The notes under the pieces were generated by a model. That model searched no databases, was not told the origin of the DNA, and saw only the letters and a list, made by a program, of their open reading frames with translations. From contig JBPCJY010000207.1 in NCBI GenBank assembly GCA_051004815.1, positions 1-13,268 on the forward strand: a DNA stretch of 13,268 bases. Reading direction: 5' to 3'. The DNA is from JBBQXY01 sp051004815 (GTDB lineage Bacteria > Chloroflexota > Ktedonobacteria > Ktedonobacterales > Ktedonobacteraceae). The first letter of the stretch is position 1. Each line of letters opens with the position of its first letter. Shown here piece after piece: positions 12,623 through 13,268 of this stretch. The position numbers and the translations under genes were made by a program.

Positions 12623-13186
12623 ATGCAAGGAAATACATTAAATGGTATGCGCGTGGCTATTTTGGTCACCGATGATTTTGAACAGGCAGAACTGGCGGAG
12701 CCTAAAAAGGCACTGGAACAGGCAGGAGCAACCACGAAGATAATTTCTCCCAAGTCTGGACAGGTGCAAGGCATGAACCATGATGTGAAGGCCGATACCT
12801 TCCCGGTTGATATGACGCTAGATCAGGCCAACCCTGGTGATTTCGACGCTATCCTGCTGCCGGGCGGTGCTGTTAACGCGGATGCTCTGCGTATGGAGCC
12901 GAAGGCGCAGGATTTTGTACGCCAGATAGAGAGTAGCAAGAAGCCTATCGCCGTCATTTGCCACGCCCCATGGCTGCTGGTTTCATCCGGCCTGGTCAAG
13001 GGTAAGAAGATGACAAGCTACTATACCATCCAGGATGATCTTCGCAACGCAGGTGCCAGCTGGGTCGATCAGGAAGTAGTGCATGATGGGAACTGGGTGA
13101 GTAGCCGCAGCCCTAAAGACTTGCCAGCTTTCAACAAAGCGATGATCGAACTCTTCTCCGGCAGCAAAGTGACGCTGCAACAGTAA
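12623..13186 (+). CDS. DJ-1/PfpI family protein (general stress protein / deglycase-like)
   Basis: This 187-residue cytoplasmic protein of the DJ-1/PfpI superfamily belongs to the YhbO/PfpI-like branch, reported as stress proteins with glyoxalase or protein-deglycase activity (the deglycase role is disputed in the literature). The nucleophile elbow AVICHAPWLL has Cys113 and His114, and the partner acid is Glu20 in TDDFEQAE. LLPGGAVNADALR (78-90) and SRSPKDLPAF (161-170) are typical of the branch. AAAGGTGA at 12613-12619 sits just ahead of the ATG. It is a single-gene unit with a large hairpin 18 bases after the stop codon. Peptidase activity is possible but not shown by the sequence. Confidence 0.93.
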   Translation: MQGNTLNGMRVAILVTDDFEQAELAEPKKALEQAGATTKIISPKSGQVQGMNHDVKADTFPVDMTLDQANPGDFDAILLPGGAVNADALRMEPKAQDFVRQIESSKKPIAVICHAPWLLVSSGLVKGKKMTSYYTIQDDLRNAGASWVDQEVVHDGNWVSSRSPKDLPAFNKAMIELFSGSKVTLQQ

Positions 13187-13203
13187 TTAACAGCAAAAGC
13201 ATA

Positions 13204-13268
13204 CTTGTAAGTTGTAGCAAGGACAATGAAAAAGCGGTGTTTTCATTGTCCTTGCTACAACTTACAAG
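13204..13268. repeat. 29-bp perfect inverted repeat with 7-base loop
   Basis: Positions 13204-13232 are fully complementary to 13240-13268, with loop AGCGGTG (13233-13239). The arms may extend beyond the window, because pairing is unbroken to the last base. It starts 18 bases after the DJ-1/PfpI stop. It could act as a bidirectional terminator, or be a small mobile palindrome. The length without a single mismatch is well beyond what a terminator needs. Confidence 0.75.

Noticed and set aside
13204..13268. CRISPR repeat or integron attC interpretation of the terminal hairpin
   Set aside because: There is only one unit, no spacer array, no cas or integrase gene, and no attC core-site pattern.

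Overview
The window looks like chromosomal DNA from a Ktedonobacteria-type Chloroflexota bacterium. This is inferred from moderate GC content, the caa3-type oxidase gene order, the OmpR-type regulator fused to a histidine kinase, and an intergenic palindrome of the GGGCGACC...GGTCGCCC kind. No rRNA or other phylogenetic marker is present, so the assignment is tentative. No tRNA, rRNA, CRISPR array or transposase was seen. No gene-free stretch exceeds 300 bases; the longest, 12370-12622, is described as a feature.

Layout. (1) 1-828: a minus-strand C5-cytosine DNA methyltransferase with motifs I-VIII but no motif IX/X region, so it is truncated or one half of a split enzyme. (2) 1001-3839: a plus-strand acyl-CoA operon with an active-site-intact enoyl-CoA hydratase, a second crotonase-fold protein lacking both catalytic glutamates, and a PaaJ/PcaF-like thiolase. 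(3) 3935-8857: a cytochrome c oxidase cluster in the order ctaG, coxB (subunit II fused to cytochrome c), coxA, a small two-helix subunit-IV-like protein, coxC. Perfect hairpins without U-tracts punctuate its gaps. (4) 9079-12369: a regulatory set made of a small Cys4 single-pass membrane protein, a soluble PAS-histidine kinase fused to a degenerate receiver and an OmpR-type winged helix, and an atypical receiver fused to a two-helix membrane anchor. (5) 12623-13186: a DJ-1/PfpI stress protein, followed by a 29-bp perfect hairpin that reaches the window end.

How the genes fit together. The hydratase and thiolase would perform the last steps of a beta-oxidation or phenylacetate/adipate-type ring-cleavage route and feed acetyl-CoA and reducing equivalents to respiration. 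The cox cluster encodes the core of an A1-type proton-pumping oxidase plus its copper-assembly factor. The regulatory set lies directly downstream of the oxidase and is the least ordinary part of the window. A kinase that carries its own DNA-binding domain through a receiver lacking the phosphoacceptor Asp, next to a membrane-tethered receiver with no output domain, suggests non-canonical signalling. A phased direct repeat of PhoB-box geometry between these two genes is a plausible target of the winged helix. A link from this set to oxidase control is inference from proximity only.
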